A stretch of 64,000 nt of DNA from NCBI RefSeq assembly GCF_905171765.1, contig NC_053390.1:577680471-577744470 (forward strand), in the 5' to 3' direction. Within the stretch, counting starts at the first letter, position 1. Each line of letters opens with the position of its first letter. Source of the DNA: Bufo bufo. Lineage: Eukaryota > Chordata > Amphibia > Anura > Bufonidae. The notes under the pieces were generated by a model, which did no database searches, was not told the origin of the DNA, and saw nothing but the letters and a program-made list of their open reading frames with translations. A program made the translations under genes and the position numbers. Below, piece after piece: positions 55,142 through 64,000 of the stretch.

Positions 55142-55960
55142 TGAGTTCCAGCCATGTGAAGTGTGAACGGAATAAATTTCCGGGCTCTGTTTACTCTGAA
55201 CAGAGCTGTTTGCTCACGGCTTTTGTACAGCATTCACTGGGCACAAGAATGTCCTCTTATCATGCCCTGCATCCTGCTGGAGTGTTAGGGTATAAGACTG
55301 CACTAGAATGGCGTACAGGCCGAACGTCCTTTTCATCGTGCCCTCATACGTACATCCGGGTGTAGTTCACTAACCGCTCTGTATTCATCAAGCGTGTAGT
55401 CCATCCCTCTTGTATGCAGTGGAGTATTTGGAATGAACGGTACATGGGAACAAGTGGTATTTTTTTTTAAGGGCCCTATACAAAAAAGTGACTGACAGCT
55501 CTATTTTAAAGCATCTCATATTCGTGGACTCTATTACTTGATCCCTGTTGACACACAGAAAATGAGCACTCGACTAATAACCGGCTCAGGGGGGTCACCG
55601 CTTCTGGTCCACCATCTCCTGCATTCAGTGGTGGACTAATATGCTCAATAGCTTCCCTGCTCCCTCCCCCTCCTCGTAGTGCTGGCATAGTGATCTCATA
55701 GAGAAGCAGGTGACGAGGGCCTTTCATTCATTTATTCCTACTTCTAAAGTCATAGGAATATATAGTTATATATCTCTAGATAGTGGAGAAGGATATACGT
55801 ATCATATGTATCTCTGGGGCCATATACAAGGGGGTATTTTCTGTGCAGGGCAGGAAGGGGTTAACGAGAGACAATCGAGCACCTGCATCTCCCAGCATGC
55901 ATTAAAGTTGGCTCATGTGAGGTACTCCTAGCCTATAGGAAAGAAATATATTCCTCCAGA
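55142..55960. other. Unannotated DNA
   Basis: No gene, paired ends or arrays were recognised. Confidence 0.4.
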
Positions 55961-55963
55961 TAA

Positions 55964-56780
55964 GGCCTCATGCACACGGACGTTTTTTTTGCGGTCCGCA
56001 AAACGGATTTCCGTTGTTCCGTGACCGTTTTTTTGTCTGTGGGTCTTCCTTGATTTTTGGAGGATCCACGGACATGAAAAAAAAAGTCGTTTTGGTGTCC
56101 GCTTGGCCATGCGGATCCAAGCGGATCCGTCCTGACTTACAATGCAAGTCAATGGGGACGGATCCGTTTGACGTTGACACAATATGGTGCAATTGCAAAC
56201 GGATCCGTCCCCATTGACTTTCAATGTAAAGTCAGGAGTCCCTATTATACCATCGGATCTGAGTTTTCTCCAATCCGATGGTATATTTTAACTTGAAGCG
56301 TCCCCATCACCATGGGAACGCCTCTATGTTAGAATATACCATCGGATTTGAGTTAGATTGTGAAAACTCATATCCGACAGTATATTCTAACACAGAGGCG
56401 TTCCCGTAGTGATGGGGACGCTTCAAGTTAGAATATACTACGAACTGTGTACATGACTGCTGCCTGGCACACACCCCTCCCTCCCCAGTTTTAAATGCAT
56501 TGGTAGCCAGTGCGGCCCCTTCTCCCTCCCCTGTATTACTGTACATTCATTGGTGGCCAGTGGGCCCCCCCTCCCTCCCCCTCCTTGGACTTGAATGGGT
56601 CCGTGAACCGTTGTCCGTCAAAAAAATAGGACAGGTCCTATTTTTTGGACGGACAGGAAACACGGATCACGGCCGCGGATGAACAACGGTGCATTTTCCG
56701 AGTTTTCAACGGACCCATTGAAAGTCAATGGGTCCGCAGAAAATCATGGAAAACGGAACAACGGTCGTGTGCATGAGGCC
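55964..56780. mobile_element. TWA-type mosaic MITE with TAA duplication
   Basis: Tips GGCCTCATGCACACGGACG and (right) GGTCGTGTGCATGAGGCC are inverted repeats with TAA at 55961-55963 and 56781-56783. The interior is a mosaic of modules found elsewhere: ACGTTGACACAATATGGTGC (34283 and 36362 elements), the TATATTCTAACACAGAGGCG and CATCACCATGGGAACGCCTC hairpins (36362 element), and CGGACCCATTGAAAGTCAAT (47930 element). Non-coding. Confidence 0.85.
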
Positions 56781-56783
56781 TAA

Positions 56784-56914
56784 GGTTGCGTTCACATCTC
56801 CGTCTCAGAGATCCAACTGCTGGATCCTCAACTTTGCCGCCGAATCCCTGTTGACTGCATTGAGGTCCAGAGGTGATCTGGCCGGATCTCCGAAACGGAG
56901 AATGAAACACAGCC
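56784..56914. mobile_element. Small TWA-type MITE sharing TAA with neighbour
   Basis: Left GGTTGCGTTCACATCTCCG and right CGGAGAATGAAACACAGCC are imperfect inverted tips. TAA lies at 56781-56783 (shared with the previous element) and 56915-56917. The element is 131 bp with GGATCC-type words in the interior. Confidence 0.7.
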
Positions 56915-56917
56915 TAA

Positions 56918-57302
56918 GTGAGTAAAAAAACTTGTATAATGACTCCTCTAATGGTATAATTGCAGTCTACAGTATAAAAGAATAGTGAATGCTGTAATAG
57001 GTAAAAGTATTCAAAATAGTTGCATTGCTGTTTTTTTGGTTGTTTCACCTCCCCCAAAAAATGTAATAAAACGATTTAAAAAAGCAATACATATCCCAAA
57101 ATGGCATCGATAAAAACTACAACTCATACCGCAAAAAAAAGTGCCCTCAGGCATCCCCATAGATATATAAAAAAGCTATGAGTGATTACTCAAGCATAAT
57201 AACCTATATGTATTTGGTATATCTGCAAATTGTACTGACCCACAAAACAAAAGTAAGGGCTGACTTACATCTGCATTTTACTGACATGGCAAAGAAACAG
57301 CC
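56918..57302. other. Unannotated DNA
   Basis: No gene or element was recognised. The sequence is AT-rich with short poly-A runs. Confidence 0.4.
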
Positions 57303-57305
57303 TTA

Positions 57306-57696
57306 GGCTACTTTCACACTGGCGTTTTGGCTTTCTGTTTGTAAGATCCGTTCAGGGCTCTCACAAGCGGTCCAAAACGGATCAGTTTTGCCCTAATGCA
57401 TTCTGAATGGAAAAGGATCGGCTCAGAATGCATCAGTTTTCCTCCGATCAGTCTCCATTCCGCTCTGGAGGCAGATACCAAAACGCTACTTGTCCGTCTG
57501 ACGAAACTGGCACAATAGAAAATTGATCCGTCCTCCATTGACTTTCAATGGTGTTCAAGACGGATCCGTCTCGGCTATGTTAAAGATAAAACAAAAGGAT
57601 CCGTTCTGAACGGATGTAGACGGTTTTATTATCTGAACAGATCCGTCTGTGCAGATTCATAACGGATCCGCTCCAAACGCGAGTGCGAAAGTAGCC
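57306..57696. mobile_element. TWA-type MITE with TTA duplication
   Basis: Tips GGCTACTTTCACACTGGCG and (right) GCGAGTGCGAAAGTAGCC are inverted repeats with TTA at 57303-57305 and 57697-57699. Close relative of 28083-28500, with a short internal deletion around 57490-57510. Confidence 0.9.
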
Positions 57697-57699
57697 TTA

Positions 57700-58660
57700 C
57701 GCAGCCATGCGCCGCTTGACCCTATTGACTATAATTGGATCTGGCTGTGATCCGGCCGATTTCCGGCATAAGTACTGGCTTCAGCCGGACAAGACACTGC
57801 TCAGCTAAAAAAAAAATTTCAAGAGCATTTTCTATCAATGACCCATGAAACACGGATGCCATCCGTGTTGTGTCAGTGTTTTTTCACGGACCCATAGAAT
57901 GTAATGACCATGAGGAATCTGTGAACATGGACAAAAATAGGGCATGCTTTAGCGAATTAACCAAGGTCCCCCACATACCCTGGAAATTCACCGATGTGTA
58001 AATATACACCTTAAAATGAATAGGTACGTGTTCTGTTCGTGGAAAGACAGACGGCATACGTCCGTGATTCACAGACATGTGAAAAAGGCCTTATCCAGCA
58101 TAAAACCAAGCCATTATACGGCAGTGTGAACCTGAAAAGTAAAAATGTTATGGCTCTTGGAAGGCAGGTATAAAAAAATGAAAACCAGAAAATGAAAAGG
58201 AGTTAAGAATACAGTGTTTGGGAGTGCTAATAATTCTTTTAGTGCGAGATGTCATGTCGTGGTTTTCAGCATGATCCCGGTTGCCAACAAAGGTAAAGAA
58301 CGTAGAGTCAACATGTAAAAGAAAGCTTGGGTGGGACAGTATGCGAGTCTGGAAGGAAATCTGTTTTTACAGTGGTAGGAATAATGTATTGGAAATGGTC
58401 AAACTTGTATTTTTCCAGAGCTGGTTTCCCTCTTGTTGCCTCATCTGCCAACACTTACCTTGCTTCCTTTATGTAAAAATAGAGTGCGTTTCAGCTCTGT
58501 TTAACCGGGAGGGCTAACCCAGGAAAGATCTGCAGCTTGATGTTTACTTCAAGACTCCGAGGTCTGTGTGCAAAATTAGCAATTTCTTTGCTTGCGCTTG
58601 TATTCCATATGTGCTTTGAGTAGATGGTGTAATCTATTTACACTAGTTTTCTAGCAGATA
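57700..58660. other. Unannotated DNA with a MITE-like piece
   Basis: 57840-58090 contains CACGGATGCCATCCGTG and ends GACATGTGAAAAAGGCC before TTA, so it is probably a decayed TWA MITE without a clear left tip. The remainder has no recognised gene or element. Confidence 0.4.
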
Positions 58661-58998
58661 CAGGTGAAACTCGAAAAATTTGAATATCGTGCAAAAGTCC
58701 ATGCAAATTTAAAGGAATTGCATTAATGCAACTTAAAATTAGAATTTTGTGAAAAGGTTCAATATTCTAGGCTCAAAGTATCACACTCTAGTCAGCTAAT
58801 TAATCCATACCCCCTGAGCAAAGGGGACCTGAGATTGTGACTTTGGGGTTTCATAAGCTGTAAGCCATAATCATCCAAATTATACCAAATAAAGGCTTGG
58901 AATATCTCGCTTTGCATGTATGTTAGTTTCACCTTTTAAGTTGCATTAGTGAAATAAATGAACTTTGCACGATATTCTCATTTTTCGAGTTTCATCTG
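58661..58998. mobile_element. Mariner-type MITE with TA duplication
   Basis: Left CAGGTGAAACTCGAAAAATT and right TTTTTCGAGTTTCATCTG are inverted repeats, flanked by TA (58659-58660 and 58999-59000). They extend inward with GAATATCGTGCAAAAG against CTTTGCACGATATTC and with TTAATGCAACTTAAAA against CTTTTAAGTTGCATTAG. The element is 338 bp, non-coding, and consistent with the Tc1/mariner superfamily. Confidence 0.9.
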
Positions 58999-59000
58999 TA

Positions 59001-59340
59001 AATGTTGCAAATTTTAATGCACACCACGAGTTCTGAAGCCCACATTTTTCAGTACAGTTAAAACAAAATAGTCGTTTTTTATTTATTTATTTTTTGTTTT
59101 TCTGACTGTTGCAAACTGAGCGCAACTGATGCCTGATCAAACGATGGTGGATCAGAAGAACGGAAAGCTCAACGCAGGTGTGAACGAGCCCTTACATTTT
59201 CATATTTGTTCACAACCTATTTAAACGGAACCCGTCATGTTGAACGTGGTATCTGATCTGCAGTGGTCATGTTATAGAACAGGAGTAGCTGAGCAGATTG
59301 ATATATAGGAGAAGGTTTATCTGATGTAAAGCATAACTGG
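59001..59340. mobile_element. Fragments: MITE right tip and dispersed TIR repeat
   Basis: AACGCAGGTGTGAACGAGCCC ending 59191 (shortened tip GTGTGAACGAGCCC) before TTA is an isolated TWA MITE right end. From TTAA at 59221, ACGGAACCCGTCATGTTGAA and GGTCATGTTATAGAACAGG belong to the dispersed family of 9470 and 27655, left arm only. Confidence 0.5.
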
Positions 59341-59344
59341 CTTA

Positions 59345-59896
59345 GGCTACTTTCACACTTGCATTTCTATTTCCCAGTGTTGAGAGCCGTCATAGGGTCT
59401 CAATACCGGAAAAAAAAACGCTTCCATTTTGTCCCCATTCATTGTCAATAGTGACAAAACATAACTGAACAGCATTCTGTTGCGTTCCCATACCGGAGAG
59501 CAAACCGCAGCATGCGTCATGACCCACAATGCAAGTCAATGGAGACTTATCCGTTTTCTCTGACACAATAAAAAACTGATCCGTCCCCCATTGACTTTCA
59601 ATGGAGTTCATGATCCTTCTTGGCTATGTTAAAGATTGCGTTGGTTGCATCCCCATCGCGGACAGAATAACGCTGCAAGTCAATGGGGACTGATCCGTTT
59701 CCTCTTACACAATAGAAAACTGATCCGTCCCCCATTGACTTACGATGGTTTTAGAGACGGATCCGTCATTGCTATTTTTAAAGATAATACAACTGGGTCT
59801 GTTCATAACGGATGCAGATGGTTGTAAATATTAGTAACGGAAACGTTTTTGCTGAACCCTGCCGGATCCAGCAAAAGCGCTATTGTGAAAGTAGCC
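59345..59896. mobile_element. TWA-type MITE with internal duplication
   Basis: Left GGCTACTTTCACACTTGC after TTA (59342-59344) and right TATTGTGAAAGTAGCC before TTA (59897-59899) are inverted tips. Two related blocks follow one another inside (about 59480-59635 and 59638-59790), each with 'GCAAGTCAATGG.GACT.ATCCG' and 'CCCCCATTGACTT', giving an element longer than its relatives at 10004 and 45245. Confidence 0.85.
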
Positions 59897-59899
59897 TTA

Positions 59900-61134
59900 G
59901 TTGCCCAACAGAAACACAGTGAAATCCATTCCGAAAATCAGAATAAATTACATTGCCATGTGCATGTGACCTAAAAGTGGCGCTATACCTTGTACTGAAC
60001 CCTGTAATAAATGAAGCATTATTGTAGTGTGGATAATTATAAAAATTACATTTCAATTATATTTTTTTTTATTTTGCCTTTTGCTATATTTCTAAGCAGC
60101 GTTCTTGTTTCATTGACACTCTAAACCTGAATTTACCAGTTACAAAGTATGAACCATATGGAGGGAGAAGCCTCCTAATCCATGGTTAGGCAGGCTAGGT
60201 AACCATAGCAGTTAATACCACTGACGTGAATTTCTGCAAGGTTCTTCTTCTTAGACCTTCTTCAGTATTTCATCCTTAACTTTAATCATTTAGTCTCTCT
60301 TTCTGGGCTTAAAATATTTGAGCAGCTATACTGTGAATCTATGTTCAAATGAAGCTAAGGAGCAACTAGCTAGGGAGAAGCACCAAGCAATCCAAATGCA
60401 CAAAAAAAAACATTTTGTACACTTACGGTATTCTCTTTGCCATGTAAAGAGACTTTCTTTTTTCTTTGTAATGTTTAAATTGACCTTCACTCATAAACAC
60501 CATTTTATAAAGTGTCTACATGGCTTCATTGCTAATATTGCTCTTGGCATATCGTAAAGTACTGAAATGTACCGTGTTCTTCCCCAGATAAGATGTGGAC
60601 ATTGTGGTTTTCTCGTCAGGTGGGTAAACAGATCATAGCGACGATCATCTGTTGAATACACAATACGGTTGTTGGTGTAGTATACAGCAAATAGTTACTT
60701 CTCGGAGGACATCCGATTACAGAAATGACTAATTAAAGGTGACACGATCTTTGACAGTCCAATTAAAGCTAAGGTCATGTCTAAGCTCAGGTCTTATGTA
60801 GATATGACATAGACAAACGTATCTGAATGTTGTGCGGGCGGGCATTTGAAGTGGTAATTAGGAGGATTATCTTGTTGAACAGTGTTCTGATGCTTCTTCA
60901 GCTTTGTAGATCATTATTCCTCCTGGTCATGAGCTCTGGAACCTTTATTAACAAGAGCGTGCCTTAGCACACATCTGCAAATCATTTTCCTTAGGTTTTT
61001 CCGTTAAATATTTTACATAGATTAACAGTTAGCTCAAACCTGTTTTTCTTCCCAAGTCTTGTTTTTTCTAGCGTGCGTTAGATGATATTTAGAAGCAGTA
61101 CTTGATTGCTGGAATATGTTTTATTTGTAACCAC
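59900..61134. other. Unannotated DNA
   Basis: No gene or paired repeat was recognised. AT-rich stretches occur near 60060 and 60400. Confidence 0.4.
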
Positions 61135-61504
61135 TAGCATGCTCGGCCGAACACCAGTTTAGCTCGAGCATCGCTATACTCGGTGGGTCGCGGTGCTACG
61201 CAGCCAATAAACGTGCAGGTAAGTGCTGCCATTCAGTGTAATGCTGTAGCCATGTTGGCTACTGGCATTACAGCGATTGGCTGTCCAGAACGCGTCATCG
61301 GGTGCTATATAGCACCCGATGACTTGTTCGGTTCAGTCTTAGTCAGGGAGAGCTGTGCTGAAGAAGGGAGAGATAGTGTAGGAAGTAAAATAGTAATATT
61401 TTATTGAAAAAAAAGTCCTTTTTAAGGACTATAGTTGTATCTGGCAGCAATATAATTATTAGCGCAACCTGAGCTAAATACCTTGCAATTGTTTGGCCTC
61501 TGCA

Positions 61505-61915
61505 GACAGCGACATTACCTGCGCTACATCTCCTGTGTAACGTGTGCGCACTGTAGACTATGTCCGCTGCGAACAGTTACATTACCTGCGCTACATCTCC
61601 TGTATAGCGTTTGCATATCCGAAATATCAGTGACATTCAGTCAAATTTTTTTGCCGATGGCGGCAGCGACATTACCTGCTCTACATTTCCTGTATAACGT
61701 TTGCGCGTCCTAAATATCAGTGACATTAATTCAGTGTAATTTTTTATTAGCTGCTGGTGACATTACTTGCGCTATACCTCCTGTATAACGTTTGCTCATC
61801 CTAAAATTATCTGTGACATTCAGGGTACTTTTTTTCATAGACGCTGCGGACAGCGACATCTGTGCTACATCTCCTGTGTAACGTGTGCGCGTCCTAAAAA
61901 TATCTGTGACATTCT
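61505..61915. repeat. Degenerate subterminal tandem repeats
   Basis: Five copies of a unit containing CGACATTACCTGCGCTACAT and CTCCTGTGTAACGTNTGCGC begin near 61511, 61578, 61668, 61759 and 61857, spaced 67-98 bp. Most copies also carry CCTAAANATATCNGTGACATT. hAT transposons often have repeated transposase-binding motifs near their ends. That these copies have that role is an inference. Confidence 0.75.
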
Positions 61916-61996
61916 GTCTTCTTTATTTGTGCATACACTTACAAAGCCTGCACTACTGTACGTGTGACATACTTGCAAGCATTTATACCATTTAAT

Positions 61997-64000
61997 ATGC
62001 GCAAGGCGAGCAGTAAGGGACAGGGAAGTGGCCGTGATGCTGATGGTGCACGCAGAGGCCGTGGCCATGGGTGCGGTGAAACTGTGCCTGCTGCCAGAGC
62101 ACAAGAAACACACTCATCCACGATACCTATCTTCATGTCCCAGTTTGCAGGACGGCACAGGACACCACTCTTGAAGTCAGACCAGTGCGACCAGGTGGTC
62201 GGTTGGATTGCATCAGATAATGCTTCCAGTCAGTTAAAGGGTTTCTACCACCAGAAATACAGTTATGTAGCGGACTGACATTAGCGATGCGCTAATGTCA
62301 GCACTACATAACAGTATGTTTCTGACGTTTGTCCCTGCAGCCGTTTTTGTAAAATAACCACTTTTATAATATGCTAATGAGCCTCTAGGTGCTATAAAAT
62401 CAGCACCTAGAGGCTCCGTCCACTCACCCTTTTTCCCACCCAGGTCCCCTGTTCTGCCCGCCCCGCTCCTCTTGATTGATGTCACTGTTCCCTGCATCGC
62501 TGCCGAAATCCCGCGCCTCCGCTGTTCACTTCTGTATTCGGCACAGGCGCAGTGAGTGAAGGCCGCTTTCCTGATGCCGGCTTCCTCACTGTGACGTAGT
62601 CGGCGCAGTGAGTAATCCGGCACCAGGAGCGCATCATTCACTCACTGCGCCGAATACAGCAGTGAACGGCGCGGGATTTCGGCAGGGATGCAGGGAATAG
62701 TGACATCCATCGAGCGGGGCGGGCAGAACAGGGGACCTGGGTGGGATAAAGGGTGAGTGGACTGAGCCTCTAGGTGCTGATTTTACGACCACATAGCACC
62801 TAGAGGCTCATTAGCATATTATAAAAGTGGTTATTTTACAAAAACGGCTGCAGGGACAAATGTCAGAAACATACTGTTATGTAGTGCTGACATTAGTGCA
62901 TCGCTAATGTCAGTCAGCTACATAACTATTTCTGGTGGTAGAAACCCTTTAGGCACCACCCTGTCTTCCACAAAGTCCATTCTCCGTAGCCAAGAGTCTG
63001 GTCAACACAATCCTCACCCTGATCCTCCTTCCTCCCGCCTTGGAGAGTCTTGCCAAACAAGTTTTGGAGCTCGGCAAGCTCACACACATACCATGCCTAG
63101 CCCACGTGTTCAACCTAGTGGTTCAGCGGTTTCTCAAAACCTATCCCAATTTGTCTGAGCTACTGGTGAAGGTGTGCCGCGTGTGTACCCATTTCCGCAA
63201 GTCATCGACAGCTTCTGCCGATCCGGCAAAGCTGCAGCAGCGCTTGCAATTGCCAGTTCACCGACTGTTGTGCGAAGTGAGCATGCGCTGGAACCCCACG
63301 TTCCACATGTTGGCCAGCCTTTGTAAGCAGCAGAGGGCAGTAGTGGAATACCAGCTGAAACATGATTGTCGCCTTTCCAGTCAGCTTCCACTCTTCACAA
63401 GCGATGAGTGGTCATGGATGTCTGACCTCTGTGAGGTTTTATGCAACTTTGAGGAATCGACACAGATGGTCAGCAGCGATAACGCTATTATCAGCGTAAC
63501 CATCCCACTTCTGTGTCTACTAAAATGCTCGCTGCTCACAATTAAGGCGGACGCTTTACATGTGGAAATGGGGGAAAACAGTACACAGGGTGATAGCCAG
63601 ACCACCCTCATTTCGTCTTCTTAGTACGAATTGGATGATGGTGAGGAGGAGCAGGAGACAGTTGCCTCCGCTACAGAGGGTAGTACCCATGGAAGTTTTA
63701 TTCCATCTGTTCTGCGTGGATGGGTAGAAGAGGAGCAAGAGGATGAGGAGATTGAGTCATCTTTCTGATGAGGACAGTGAAGTTGGCCAACACCGATTAC
63801 TGGTTGTTCACCCTTCTCGACCCCTGCTACAAAGCGAACTTCTCATCTCTCATTCATGTGGTGGAGAGGACGAGCAAAATGGTGCAATACCAGAAGGTCC
63901 TTGTGGAAAAATTGCTCCAAAAATTTCCAGCTGACAATGCTGGCTGTACGTAGTTCATTGGCCAACTGAGGAAGGGAGATGAGGGGAACAGACAGCAGTT
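61997..64000 (+). pseudogene. hAT transposase, interrupted and frameshifted
   Basis: ATG at 61997 opens MRKASSKGQG, an Arg/Gly-rich stretch and SDNASSQ, ending at the TTAA insertion (62234). Beyond it coding resumes, shifts frame near 63000-63040, and reads LAKQVLELGKLTHIPCLAHV, FNLVVQRFLK, RLLCEVSMRWNPTFHML and TSDEWSWMSDLCEVL to a TAG at 63622-63624. The same frame reads on as an acidic segment (ELDDGEEEQE, VEEEQEDEE) to TGA, then a +1 frame carries DYWLFTLLDPCYKANFSSL and VEKLLQKFPADN. CLAHVFNLVV, the RWN block and LLDPxYK are typical of hAT transposases. It cannot be functional as it stands, and the C-terminus is outside the window. Confidence 0.85.
62238..62948. mobile_element. TTAA fold-back element, 711 bp, in hAT copy 2
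   Basis: Left AGGGTTTCTACCACCAG and right CTGGTGGTAGAAACCCT are perfect inverted tips. TTAA precedes the left end (62234-62237) and TTA followed by G is at the right. Arms of roughly 250-300 bp pair almost throughout, including GCACCTAGAGGCTC hairpins, AGCATATTATAAAAGTGG and GGGCGGGCAGAACAGGGGAC. Removing the element and one target copy would place the flanking hAT codons back in register. Non-coding. Confidence 0.85.

Larger units (their letters stand above)
61135..64000 (+). mobile_element. hAT transposon (copy 2), runs off the window
   Basis: It starts near TAGCATGCTCGGCCGAACAC. A GC-richer leader follows, including GCATCGCTATACTCGG and CATCGGGTGCTATATAGCACC, then subterminal tandem repeats (61505-61960) and a transposase-like coding region from 61997 to the window end. 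A 711-bp TTAA fold-back (62238-62948) is inserted in the coding region. It belongs to a different family from copy 1: the overlapping motif reads LLDPCYK here and LDPRYK there. The right end is beyond the window. Confidence 0.7.

Overview
The window looks like repeat-dominated intergenic or intronic DNA from a vertebrate, most likely an anuran amphibian. This is inferred from the kinds of repeats: a tRNA-derived V-SINE-like element, Tc1 and hAT transposases, TTAA-flanked fold-back elements, and very many small palindromic elements ending in a TTCACAC-like core. No host gene exon, rRNA, tRNA gene, operon, CRISPR array or prophage could be supported. The only convincing protein-coding sequence is transposase: one almost intact Tc1-like gene (minus strand, 32243-33265, one in-frame TGA) and two decayed hAT transposases (11888-12938 and 61997-64000). 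The long open frames at 1758-3480 come from a stop-free 55-bp minisatellite and are not genes.

Four classes of element make up most of the identifiable DNA. (1) 'TWA' fold-back MITEs have tips of the type GGCTACTTTCACAC, GGGCTCTTTCACAC, GGCCTCATGCACAC, GGCTCCATTCACAC or GGCTGGGTTCACAC, flanked by 3-bp TTA or TAA duplications. Their interiors are built from short hairpins and many ACGGATCCGT palindromes. The 3-bp TWA duplication is the PIF/Harbinger signature, but no matching transposase is present. (2) TTAA-flanked elements, with tips such as TTAA-AGGGGTTGTCC, TTAA-AGGGAACCTGTCACC and TTAA-AGGCTATGTACACC, have the piggyBac-like target site and are often internally palindromic. (3) hAT elements and hAT-like MITEs include several with exact 8-bp duplications: 9707-9972, 13017-14003, 26549-26733 and 51403-51939. 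(4) Tc1/mariner elements are at 32024-33644, 58661-58998 and a relic at 3570.

Layout: 1-5.8 kb holds unique DNA, the minisatellite inside a TTAA element, and a Tc1 relic. 5.8-11.9 kb holds TTAA elements carrying a SINE and MITEs. 11.9-14.8 kb is a truncated hAT transposon with two later insertions. 15.4-18.2 kb is a long non-coding TTAA element with two MITEs. 18.6-26.7 kb holds nested hAT and TWA elements, and a 77-bp-arm palindrome between TA microsatellites. 27.6-36.3 kb holds nested TTAA and TWA elements, a hammerhead-like fold-back, the young Tc1 element, and a run of abutting MITEs. 36.4-38.4 kb is a 2-kb modular fold-back. 38.4-45 kb is mostly unremarkable DNA with a solo-LTR-like element. 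45-60 kb is again nested MITEs. From 61.1 kb to the end lies a second hAT transposon, broken by a TTAA fold-back and running off the window.

Nothing here forms a pathway. The biology is that of elements inserting into one another. The insertion order can often be read directly, because duplications are exact, neighbouring elements share one TTA, TAA or TTAA, and in two cases the uninterrupted site is present elsewhere in the window.
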